Shown: positions 56,951-64,000 of the stretch, piece by piece | Layout of the letters: each line of letters starts with the position of its first letter | How positions within the stretch are numbered: position 1 is the stretch's first letter | Assembly: GCF_002252505.1 (NCBI RefSeq) | Contig: NZ_NNRL01000163.1 | Coordinates: 687,981-751,980, forward strand | DNA length: 64,000 nt | Reading direction: 5' to 3' | DNA from: Brucella grignonensis | GTDB lineage: Bacteria; Pseudomonadota; Alphaproteobacteria; Rhizobiales; Rhizobiaceae | Position numbers and translations under genes: made by a program | The notes under the pieces: generated by a model | Seen by the model: the letters and a program-made list of their open reading frames with translations, nothing else | Told to the model about the DNA's origin: nothing | Databases searched by the model: none

Positions 56951-59629
56951 ATGACGAAGTGGGTGTACGCATTCGGTGATGGTAAGGCAGAGGGCGCTGC
57001 GAGCGATCGCAACCTTCTCGGTGGTAAAGGAGCGAACCTGGCTGAAATGAGCAGCCTTGGTCTGCCAGTGCCGCCCGGTTTTACGATCACGACTGAAGTG
57101 TGCACCTCCTATTACGACCATGAACGCTCCTATCCAGATGAACTCGACGAACAAGTTCAAAAGGCGCTGAACCATGTTGCTGAGCTGACCGGACGGGCAT
57201 TTGGCGGCACGGAAAAGCCATTGCTGGTTTCGGTGCGTTCCGGTGCGCGTGCCTCCATGCCAGGCATGATGGATACGGTGCTCAATCTCGGCCTCAATGA
57301 TGCGACCGTTCAGGCTATCGCACGCGAGGCGGATGACGAGCGTTTTGCCTATGACAGCTACCGCCGCTTCATCCAGATGTATTCAGATGTGGTTTTGGGT
57401 GTCGATCACGGCTTCTTTGAAGAAATTCTGGAAGACAAGAAGGCCGACCTTGGTGTCGAAGTCGATACAGCATTGAGCGCCGATGACTGGAAGGAAGTCA
57501 TCGGGCTGTATAAAGCCAAGGTTGAGGAAGAATTGGGCGAGCCTTTCCCGCAAGACCCGCGCGAGCAGCTTTGGGGTGCGATCAGCGCAGTCTTCTCAAG
57601 CTGGATGAATGCGCGTGCCATCACCTATCGCCGTCTGCACAATATCCCTGCGCAGTGGGGGACAGCGGTCAATGTTCAGGCAATGGTTTTCGGCAATATG
57701 GGCGAAACCTCTGCAACCGGCGTTGCCTTCACCCGTAATCCTTCCACTGGCGAAAAGAAGCTCTATGGCGAGTTTCTGGTCAATGCGCAGGGCGAAGACG
57801 TTGTTGCTGGCATTCGCACGCCGCAGAACATTACCGAGGAAGCGCGCATCGCCGCCGGGTCCGACAAACCATCGCTTGAGAAAGTAATGCCGGAAGCATT
57901 TGGCGAGTTTCTGAAAGTCGCGGATCGGCTCGAGCAGCATTATCGCGACATGCAGGATCTCGAATTCACGATTGAACGCGGCAAGCTCTGGATGCTGCAA
58001 ACCCGCTCGGGCAAACGTACGGCCAAAGCAGCGTTGAAAATGGCTGTTGAAATGGCTGCCGAAGGGCTGATTACTGAAGAAGAAGCCGTGCTGCGCATTG
58101 ACCCAGCAGCGCTTGACCAGCTTTTGCACCCGACCATCGATCCTCGTGCGGAGCGTATTGTCATAGGCCAAGGCTTGCCAGCATCGCCAGGGGCTGCGAC
58201 AGGTGAGATTGTGTTCTCGTCAGAGGATGCGGAACAGGCCAAGTCTGAGGGGCGCAATGTTATTCTCGTGCGCGTTGAAACGAGCCCGGAAGATATCCAC
58301 GGCATGCACGCGGCCGAAGGCATTCTGACCACACGTGGGGGCATGACCAGCCATGCGGCGGTCGTTGCGCGCGGTATGGGCAAGCCTTGTGTCTCTGGTG
58401 CAGGCTCACTGCGTGTTGATTATCGCAACGGTACGATGCTGGCCGCAGGGCAGACGTTCAAAAAAGGCGATATCATCACCGTGGATGGCGGCAGCGGTCA
58501 GGTGCTGAAGGGCGCGGTTGCGATGTTGCAGCCAGAGCTTTCCGGCGACTTTGGTCAGCTAATGCAATGGGCGGATAAAGCACGCCGCATGAAGGTGCGG
58601 GCCAATGCGGAAACACCAGCGGATGCCCGCACTGCTCGTTCGTTCGGTGCGGAAGGTATCGGATTGTGCCGCACGGAGCATATGTTCTTTGAAGGCGAAC
58701 GCATTATCGCGATGCGCGAAATGATCCTTGCCGACAAGGAGGATGGTCGCCGCGCGGCTTTGGCCAAGCTTCTGCCGATGCAGCGTTCGGACTTTGTCGA
58801 ACTGTTTGAGATCATGAAGGGCTTGCCTGTCACGATCCGCTTGCTCGATCCGCCGCTCCACGAATTCCTGCCTCGCACGGATGAAGAAGTCGCGGAAGTG
58901 GCAAGCGCTATGGGTGTTGATGCCGACAAGCTGCGCGAGCGTTCTGAGAGTCTGCATGAGTTTAACCCGATGCTGGGGCATCGCGGGTGCCGACTGGCTG
59001 TGTCTTATCCAGAGATTGCGGAAATGCAGGCGCGGGCGATCTTTGAGGCCGCAGTTGAAGCAGGGAAAAAGACTGGCGAACCGGTGGTGCCGGAAGTCAT
59101 GGTTCCGCTGGTTGGCCTCAAGGCTGAACTTGATTTCGTCAAAGCGCGCATCGATGCGGTGGCAAAAGAAGTGATCGGCGAATCCGGCGTTCAGATCGAC
59201 TATATGGTCGGCACGATGATCGAGTTGCCGCGGGCCGCTTTGCGGGCCGCTGAAATTGCGGAAACGGCGGAGTTCTTCTCTTTTGGCACCAACGATCTCA
59301 CGCAGACGACTTTCGGCATTTCGCGTGACGATGCAGCACCTTTCCTTTCAACGTATCAAAGCCGTGGTGTGATCGAACAGGATCCGTTCGTTTCACTGGA
59401 TTTCGACGGTGTGGGTGAACTGATCCAGATCGCAGCAGAGCGTGGACGCAAAACACGTGACAAGCTTAAGCTGGGGATTTGTGGCGAACATGGCGGCGAT
59501 CCGGCATCGATCAGTTTCTGCGAGCAAACAGGTCTTGATTACGTGTCCTGCTCGCCTTTCCGTGTGCCGATTGCACGTCTGGCGGCAGCCCAAGCCGCAG
59601 CACGCAACAACGCATCCCGAAAAGTGTGA
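56951..59629 (+). CDS. ppdK: Pyruvate, phosphate dikinase
   Basis: Converts pyruvate, ATP and phosphate to PEP, AMP and PPi; gluconeogenesis from pyruvate-level carbon, relevant to intracellular Brucella. ATP-grasp domain at the N-terminus (NLLGGKGANLAEM), the phosphohistidine domain TTRGGMTSHAAVVARGMGKP (about residue 460) and the PEP-binding TIM barrel with KLGICGEHGGDP. 892 residues. GGAGG before the ATG at 56951. The last residues (NASRKV) and stop are part of a palindromic repeat. Confidence 0.96.
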   Translation: MTKWVYAFGDGKAEGAASDRNLLGGKGANLAEMSSLGLPVPPGFTITTEVCTSYYDHERSYPDELDEQVQKALNHVAELTGRAFGGTEKPLLVSVRSGARASMPGMMDTVLNLGLNDATVQAIAREADDERFAYDSYRRFIQMYSDVVLGVDHGFFEEILEDKKADLGVEVDTALSADDWKEVIGLYKAKVEEELGEPFPQDPREQLWGAISAVFSSWMNARAITYRRLHNIPAQWGTAVNVQAMVFGNMGETSATGVAFTRNPSTGEKKLYGEFLVNAQGEDVVAGIRTPQNITEEARIAAGSDKPSLEKVMPEAFGEFLKVADRLEQHYRDMQDLEFTIERGKLWMLQTRSGKRTAKAALKMAVEMAAEGLITEEEAVLRIDPAALDQLLHPTIDPRAERIVIGQGLPASPGAATGEIVFSSEDAEQAKSEGRNVILVRVETSPEDIHGMHAAEGILTTRGGMTSHAAVVARGMGKPCVSGAGSLRVDYRNGTMLAAGQTFKKGDIITVDGGSGQVLKGAVAMLQPELSGDFGQLMQWADKARRMKVRANAETPADARTARSFGAEGIGLCRTEHMFFEGERIIAMREMILADKEDGRRAALAKLLPMQRSDFVELFEIMKGLPVTIRLLDPPLHEFLPRTDEEVAEVASAMGVDADKLRERSESLHEFNPMLGHRGCRLAVSYPEIAEMQARAIFEAAVEAGKKTGEPVVPEVMVPLVGLKAELDFVKARIDAVAKEVIGESGVQIDYMVGTMIELPRAALRAAEIAETAEFFSFGTNDLTQTTFGISRDDAAPFLSTYQSRGVIEQDPFVSLDFDGVGELIQIAAERGRKTRDKLKLGICGEHGGDPASISFCEQTGLDYVSCSPFRVPIARLAAAQAAARNNASRKV

Positions 59630-59705
59630 AACGGTTTTCGGACAAGATGCGTGTCGAATGAAGATCTTAGAGCGCTGATCTGATTGGATCAGGTCAGCGC
59701 TCTAA
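59610..59705. repeat. Bru-RS-like composite palindromic repeat
   Basis: 'A' half GCATCCCGAAAAGTGTGAAA ... CAAGATGCG, then 'B' half AGAGCGCTGATCTGATTGGA ... GTCAGCGCTCTA. Contains the ppdK stop TGA at 59627. Confidence 0.85.
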
Positions 59706-59785
59706 ATGAATGCCATAATTCGGCTTTGGTTCTGGCGCTGTAAACTGTAAGTCTTAACGCCAGAGCTTTATTTATCGGGGCAGCT

Positions 59786-60613
59786 ATGTTTCGTCAGTTG
59801 TTAGCGGCGGGGGCCGCGCTCGTTTGTTTCAGTACTGTGGCCCGCGCATATGATGCGCCGCCGCAGCCGGAGAACAACGAGAAAATCAGCATTGTGGAAC
59901 CACAATTGCGTATTACCAAGGGTGGGGCCACTGCGCCACAAGTGGCGCTGACGCTCGATGCCTGTATGGGGAAGACGGATCATCGTATTCTTGATGTGCT
60001 GGTGCAGAATCGTATTCCGGCGACGATTTTTGTTACTGGGCGCTGGTTGAAGCAGAATGCGGAAGCCTTCGCGGTGATGAAGGCGCATCCTGATCTCTTT
60101 GACATTGAGAACCACGGCAATATGCATGTGCCAGCCATTACCAATGTGCAGACCATGTACAATATCAAAACAGCGGGATCGCTTGATGCCGTTCGTTCGG
60201 AGATTGATGGTGGTGCCGATGCGATCGCAAAATCGGGTGCTTCAAAGCCAAAGTGGTATCGGGATGCAACGGCCCGTTATTCGACCGACGCTGTAAAGCT
60301 TGCGGAAAGCATGGGTTACAAAATCGGCGGTTACTCACTGAATGGCGATCAGGGTGCATCGCTGCTCGCGCCTGTCGTTGCACGGCGCATTTCGGCTGCA
60401 CGCGATGGTGACGTCATCATTTCGCATATCAACCAGCCAACGCGTTCGGCGGGTGAGGGTGTCGCCAAAGGCATTCTCGCCCTTCAGGCCAAGGGCATGA
60501 AGTTTGTAAAGCTGCGCGATGTTGAGACGACCACGACGCTTAATCCTGTGCCTGCACATAATCTGCACGCAGATGCGCCGGGGGCACTTACAAAGCCGCA
60601 AGCCGGAAAATGA
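59786..60613 (+). CDS. Polysaccharide deacetylase-like secreted protein
   Basis: 275 residues with a signal peptide (MFRQLLAAGAALVCFSTVARA). NodB-fold motif QVALTLDACMGKTDHRILDVL keeps the first Asp but lacks the usual TFDDG second Asp; ENHGNMHVPA supplies the HxxxH metal site. Thus a deacetylase fold with altered or weak metal site; peptidoglycan or glycan substrate possible. Confidence 0.82.
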   Translation: MFRQLLAAGAALVCFSTVARAYDAPPQPENNEKISIVEPQLRITKGGATAPQVALTLDACMGKTDHRILDVLVQNRIPATIFVTGRWLKQNAEAFAVMKAHPDLFDIENHGNMHVPAITNVQTMYNIKTAGSLDAVRSEIDGGADAIAKSGASKPKWYRDATARYSTDAVKLAESMGYKIGGYSLNGDQGASLLAPVVARRISAARDGDVIISHINQPTRSAGEGVAKGILALQAKGMKFVKLRDVETTTTLNPVPAHNLHADAPGALTKPQAGK

Positions 60614-60629
60614 CTTAATTCTTTGTTTT

Positions 60630-60680
60630 GCGCATATCTTTTTCCCAAAACTGGTTTCCACTTTTGGGAGACACGCTTTA
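60630..60680. repeat. Palindromic repeat, 'A' half, reverse orientation
   Basis: GCGCATATCTTTTTCCCAAA ... ACTTTTGGGAGACACGCTTTA; 60678-60680 (TTA on plus) is the stop of the minus-strand gene that follows. It separates convergent genes. Confidence 0.75.
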
Positions 60681-61085
60681 CCCGCCGTTTGCCTTGTCCT
60701 TCGGTGTCAGGCTTTTCATGACTGCTGCATAATTGCGCCCAAGGCTTTCAAACAAAGCATTCTCGCCAGTCAGCGGCGCAACGGAAAGCGTCGTACCGTC
60801 ATTGCCTAATGTGACGAAAACAACCTGATCCTGCGGATGGCCTGCGATGGCAATAGCGCCGATGCGCTGTGCTTCACTGGTGTCGAGCGCAGGCATATTG
60901 AACAGAACCTCTCCGCCCACACGTTCTGCTGCCTTGGCAAGGGCAGTGTCAAATCCTTCGATCAGAACGTCGATGGCTCCGAGCGCAAATTCAAGCTCGA
61001 CTGCTTCCAGCGTCATGGCATCCTGATCTGCTTCAGCAGTGCTGGATGTAGCTGGCGCGTGGCCATTATGAAGGGTGCGATCCAT
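60678..61085 (-). CDS. Hypothetical cytosolic protein
   Basis: 135 residues, acidic N-terminus rich in Thr/Ser (MDRTLHNGHAPATSSTAEAD), then ALEFALGAIDVLIEGFDTA-like helix and HPQDQVVFVTLGNDGTTLSV. No family recognised. GGAGAGGA before the ATG at 61085. Confidence 0.65.
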   Translation of the reverse strand: MDRTLHNGHAPATSSTAEADQDAMTLEAVELEFALGAIDVLIEGFDTALAKAAERVGGEVLFNMPALDTSEAQRIGAIAIAGHPQDQVVFVTLGNDGTTLSVAPLTGENALFESLGRNYAAVMKSLTPKDKANGG

Positions 61086-61302
61086 GTCGTCCTCTCCGAC
61101 GAATCCGAAAAAAGCCCCCATATACGCGATCATGCCCTTCGTTAGAAGTTGCTGCAATAGCTTTTATATTGATTTAACTCTATTTTTCCCGCTCATTCTT
61201 TGGAACTGGATGAATTGACAGTGCGCGCTCTGCCTTTTCCTTTTGCGGCTGAGCTGTCTCTGTTATGCATGGAAACACTCTAAAACGCAGTTGGGACCCT
61301 GC

Positions 61303-62091
61303 ATGAGAAAACTTCGCTATCAACGCCGACAGTCTCGCTCAGCCATTTGGGCTTTGCGATTTGGCGTATTTGCGGCCGTGCTTGCGGTGCTGGGTCTTAT
61401 TCTGCACAGGTTCGGTAAGCTGGAAACGCCTGACTTTGTTCTGGTTGCTGCACTCAGTGGTGTTCTTGCGATAGTCGCGCTGTTGTGTGCCGCAAAAGGG
61501 CTGCGTAATTTGTGGGTCAATGGCGATAAGGGCGGAGCGCGCTCTTTTTTGGGTAGTTTTCTGGCATTTGCAGTTCTGCTGCCGCTCTGTTTTGTAGGCT
61601 CTCTTTGGTATAGCTCACCACAGCTTTATGATCTGACAACTGATTTTGAGACGCCACCGCAGTTTCCATCGACAATGCCACCGCGCTTGCCACGTATGAA
61701 CCCACTGTCTGTTGATTTTAGCGGGGATATGCTGGGGCAGATGTCGGCTTATCCAGATGTGATGGGACGCCGCTATCCGGCGGCTCCAGATCGAGTTGCA
61801 CAAGGGGTACAGAATACCCTTAAGGCCTTTGGATGGACGCAAATTAGTCGTGATATTCCTTTGCCGGAGCAAAATGCAACGCGGTTTGCTGCGATAGCCC
61901 ACAGCCCTTTTCTTGGCCTGAAGAGCGATGTGGTTATCCGTCTGCTTGATGAGGGCGAAACCACTTACGTCGATATGCGATCCTTGTCTCGCTACGGAAA
62001 GCGGGACATGGGGCTGAATGCGGCTTTCATTACCGAGTTCCTGTCTGCGCTCGAAGGTGAGGTCAATAAAGCGCCAGCCGATGTTGAATGA
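61303..62091 (+). CDS. DUF1499 membrane protein
   Basis: 262 residues with three membrane helices in the first ~110 residues, then a soluble DUF1499 domain with YPDVMGRRYPAAPDRVAQGVQNTLKAFGW and VDMRSLSRYGKRDMGLNAAFITEFL. The function of the family is unknown. ATG at 61303 fits; 20 codons upstream are open but lack a ribosome site. It ends right at a palindromic repeat. Confidence 0.8.
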   Translation: MRKLRYQRRQSRSAIWALRFGVFAAVLAVLGLILHRFGKLETPDFVLVAALSGVLAIVALLCAAKGLRNLWVNGDKGGARSFLGSFLAFAVLLPLCFVGSLWYSSPQLYDLTTDFETPPQFPSTMPPRLPRMNPLSVDFSGDMLGQMSAYPDVMGRRYPAAPDRVAQGVQNTLKAFGWTQISRDIPLPEQNATRFAAIAHSPFLGLKSDVVIRLLDEGETTYVDMRSLSRYGKRDMGLNAAFITEFLSALEGEVNKAPADVE

Positions 62092-62194
62092 TTAGAGCAT
62101 TTCCAACAAAGGTGGAACCGGTTTTGTGTTCAGAGATGTGTAAAAACAAATAGATAGAGCGTTTCTGGCAGTAAATTTAACCGGAATTGCTCTA
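62092..62194. repeat. Bru-RS-like composite palindromic repeat
   Basis: 'A' half TTAGAGCATTTCCAACAAAG, 'B' half AGAGCGTTTCTGGCAGTAAA ... CGGAATTGCTCTA. It fills the entire gap between convergent genes; the MBL gene's stop TAG (62192-62194 on minus) is the last triplet. Confidence 0.8.
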
Positions 62195-63097
62195 GCGCGG
62201 CTGATAGATACCATTTAGGGATGGGTTGCCATCAGTGATAATTTCACCGCGCCCGACCAGATCTTCCAGATGTGCCAGTACCGAAAGCGCCGCTGCGCCA
62301 TGCAGACGCGGATCGGTATCGCGATAGATCGCTTTGACCATGTCCGGGATTGTGCGATCGCCTTGAATAATCCGCTCCAATATTGCGCGTTCGCGCATTT
62401 TGCGATGTGCACGCAATCCTCGCACAAATGCTGCTGGCTTGGTGACGGCACCTCCGTGGCCCGGCAGATAGATATGATCATCGCGTTCAAGCAGCTTCTC
62501 AAGCGAAGCCATGTAATCGCTCATCGAACCGTCTGGCGGCGCGACGATGGACGTCGCCCATGCCATCACATGATCGGCAGAAAACAGGATGTCTGTGCCT
62601 TCGAGGCCGAAAGCCATGTGGTTGGCAGCATGGCCGGGCGTATGGATGCCCCGCAGCACCCAACCATCACCGTCTATCGTCTCCCCATCTGATAACGCCA
62701 GATCGGGTACGAAGTCGATATCGGCGCTGGCCTCAAGCATGTTCACTTCGCCGCTATAATATGGGCGCGCGGGCCGATGCGGACCTTCCGCAACGATGAG
62801 CGCACCTGTTTGTCCTTTCAGTCGCCTTGCAAGGGGGGAATGATCGCGATGGGTATGGCTTACAAAAATGTGGCTTACCGGACGCTTGGCGATTGCGGCG
62901 AGAAGAGCCTGAAAATGCGCTTCGTCTTCTGGACCCGGATCGATAACGGCGAGCGTATCGGTCCCTACGATATAGCTGTTTGTGCCATGAAATGTAAAAG
63001 CGCTCGGATTATTCGCAGTCAGGCGGAGCAAGTCTTCACGCAAAGCAACCGGTGCCCCGTATTCCGGGGAGAAGCTGCCGTCGAAATCAAGCGCCAT
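62192..63097 (-). CDS. MBL-fold metallo-hydrolase (LACTB2-like)
   Basis: 301 residues with metal motif VSHTHRDHSPLARRL, HTPGHAANHMAF and ADHVMAW, and a helical C-terminal part as in LACTB2/RNase-type hydrolases. Substrate unknown. GGA seven bases before ATG at 63097. Stop codon shared with a repeat; promoter region contains another. Confidence 0.9.
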   Translation of the reverse strand: MALDFDGSFSPEYGAPVALREDLLRLTANNPSAFTFHGTNSYIVGTDTLAVIDPGPEDEAHFQALLAAIAKRPVSHIFVSHTHRDHSPLARRLKGQTGALIVAEGPHRPARPYYSGEVNMLEASADIDFVPDLALSDGETIDGDGWVLRGIHTPGHAANHMAFGLEGTDILFSADHVMAWATSIVAPPDGSMSDYMASLEKLLERDDHIYLPGHGGAVTKPAAFVRGLRAHRKMRERAILERIIQGDRTIPDMVKAIYRDTDPRLHGAAALSVLAHLEDLVGRGEIITDGNPSLNGIYQPR

Positions 63098-63137
63098 TGA
63101 ATATTCCAACTTGTTTTGGTTTGCCGGTTCATCTTCG

Positions 63138-63246
63138 GTTTAAAGCATTTCCGGCAAAAGTGCGAAGCGGTTTTGCGTGGGGTGATGCGCAAAAAGCAAA
63201 TAATTAGAGTGGCCCCAAAGGTTCATTTTAAGTTGGAACCGTTCTG
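63138..63246. repeat. Bru-RS-like composite palindromic repeat
   Basis: 'A' half TTTAAAGCATTTCCGGCAAA ... GGTGATGCGCAAAAAG, then 'B' half TTAGAGTGGCCCCAAAGGTT ... TTGGAACCGTTCTGA. It lies in the divergent promoter region of the MBL gene and allA. Confidence 0.8.
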
Positions 63247-63392
63247 ATGCTTTGAACAGCTTAAGCCGGTTTCATCGCCCGGCCTTTTTCATAACTTTGT
63301 TGAAACTGCTTTGCGATTGACAATCTGTCGGCTGCAAAGCTTTGTAGGAGTGCGTCTCGAAACGTGCGAAACGGGTTTGTGGGGAGGAAAGC

Positions 63393-63914
63393 GTGAAGTT
63401 TGAAGTGCTGGAAGTTGAGCCGCTGACAAAGGCGGCTTTTGCGCCTTTTGGGGACGTCATCGAGGTGGACGGCGCTGAGCGACGTCTCATCAATAATGGC
63501 ACGACGGAACGCTTTCACGATCTTGCCCGCGTCGAGGCTACCGGCACCGACGCACGTGTTCTGATCAATATCTTTCGCGGACAATCTTTTGCCGCACCGA
63601 TCAACGTCGTGATGATGGAGCGACATCCTTTCGGATCGCAGGCCTTCATTCCGTTGAATGGCAGGTCGTTTCTGGTTGTGGTTGCAGAAGATGTTGAAGG
63701 CAAGCCCGCGCGACCGAGAGCGTTTCTGGCGAGAGGCGATCAGGGTGTCAACTACTGGCGCAATGTCTGGCATCATCCGCTTGTATCCCTTGAGCAGACA
63801 TCAGATTTTCTTATTGTTGACCGCGCAGGCAACGAGAATAATCTGGAGGAATATTTCCTTCCGGATGTCGTCTATCGCATCGAGACAATCCCGGCTTTTG
63901 AAACGCAAATCTGA
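63393..63914 (+). CDS. allA: Ureidoglycolate lyase
   Basis: 173 residues: [58 protein letters not shown] and [13 protein letters not shown], characteristic of AllA. Splits ureidoglycolate into glyoxylate and urea in allantoin breakdown. GTG start with GGGGAGG five bases upstream. Followed by the hydroxyisourate hydrolase gene after eight bases. Confidence 0.95.
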   Translation: MKFEVLEVEPLTKAAFAPFGDVIEVDGAERRLINNGTTERFHDLARVEATGTDARVLINIFRGQSFAAPINVVMMERHPFGSQAFIPLNGRSFLVVVAEDVEGKPARPRAFLARGDQGVNYWRNVWHHPLVSLEQTSDFLIVDRAGNENNLEEYFLPDVVYRIETIPAFETQI

Positions 63915-63922
63915 GGATCAAA

Positions 63923-64000
63923 ATGGGCAAGCTATCCACACATGTTCTCGACACCGCGCACGGTAGTCCGGCGGCAGCGATGCGCATTGAGCTTTATAAG
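63923..64000 (+). CDS. uraH: 5-hydroxyisourate hydrolase (transthyretin-like), 3' end cut by window
   Basis: Only the first 26 residues are visible: [20 protein letters not shown] then RIELYK. The [14 protein letters not shown] start is diagnostic of HIUase, which hydrolyses 5-hydroxyisourate in urate breakdown. ATG eight bases after allA stop, so the two form a purine-catabolism operon that continues past the window. Confidence 0.9.
   Translation, partial: MGKLSTHVLDTAHGSPAAAMRIELYK

Overview
The window is a gene-dense stretch of an alphaproteobacterial chromosome. The gene content and order (rpsF-rpsR-DUF2232-rplI, fabD-fabG-acpP-fabF-mltG-yicC-gmk, the ctaC-D-B-G-E-surf1-ispH-thrB-rnhA block, mutY, dciA-dsbA-smc, ppdK, and a CcrM methyltransferase) point to the Rhizobiales. 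The ~100-base palindromic repeats resemble the Bru-RS elements of Brucella, so Brucella/Ochrobactrum (Brucellaceae) is the most likely source. The species cannot be fixed from sequence reading alone. No tRNA, rRNA, CRISPR array, transposase, prophage or plasmid gene was seen.

Layout. 1-2105: end of a purine nucleoside permease gene and a convergent cyclopropane fatty acid synthase gene. 2543-4982 (minus): ribosomal operon S6-S18-DUF2232-L9. 5331-12012 (plus): fatty acid synthesis (fabD, fabG, acpP, fabF), then the septal murein enzyme mltG, yicC and guanylate kinase. 12034-15131: a short-chain dehydrogenase, an Hsp31-like deglycase and an A/T-rich epimerase-like gene that may be a later arrival. 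15292-17624 (minus): a 48-residue membrane peptide, tldD and an IalB-family periplasmic protein. 18204-25173 (plus): a complete aa3-type cytochrome c oxidase locus with its assembly factors. 25250-27788: ispH, thrB, rnhA. 27928-30501: peroxiredoxin, a DsbD N-domain protein, a small membrane protein and yqgE. 30630-39825: threonine synthase and an M16 protease flanked by two EAL-domain proteins (probable BpdB and BpdA). 40021-45237: a small ORF, two HAD phosphatases, a ClC channel and ccrM. 45234-49488: mutY, then a three-gene surface-glycan cassette (GT25 glycosyltransferase, O-antigen-ligase-like protein, nucleotide-sugar epimerase). 49485-54309: dciA, dsbA-like gene and smc. 54424-63097: small and hypothetical proteins, acetyltransferase, ppdK, deacetylase and an MBL-fold hydrolase. 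63393-end: allA and the start of a hydroxyisourate hydrolase gene (ureide/purine breakdown).

How the genes fit together. Most are housekeeping genes in operons with short gaps or ATGA/GTGA/TTGA overlaps. The strongest non-coding signal is a family of palindromic elements (about a dozen copies, often an 'A' half followed by a 'B' half). They sit in gaps between genes and repeatedly start exactly at, or supply, the stop codon of the neighbouring gene (ispH, smc, ppdK, the GGDEF/EAL gene, the MBL gene and the 60678 gene). A second, unrelated pair of palindromes precedes the cytochrome oxidase locus. I found no convincing new multi-gene system. The best candidates for follow-up are the stop-codon-supplying repeats, the glycan cassette between mutY and dciA, the 48-residue peptide gene, and the CtrA-like site before ccrM.
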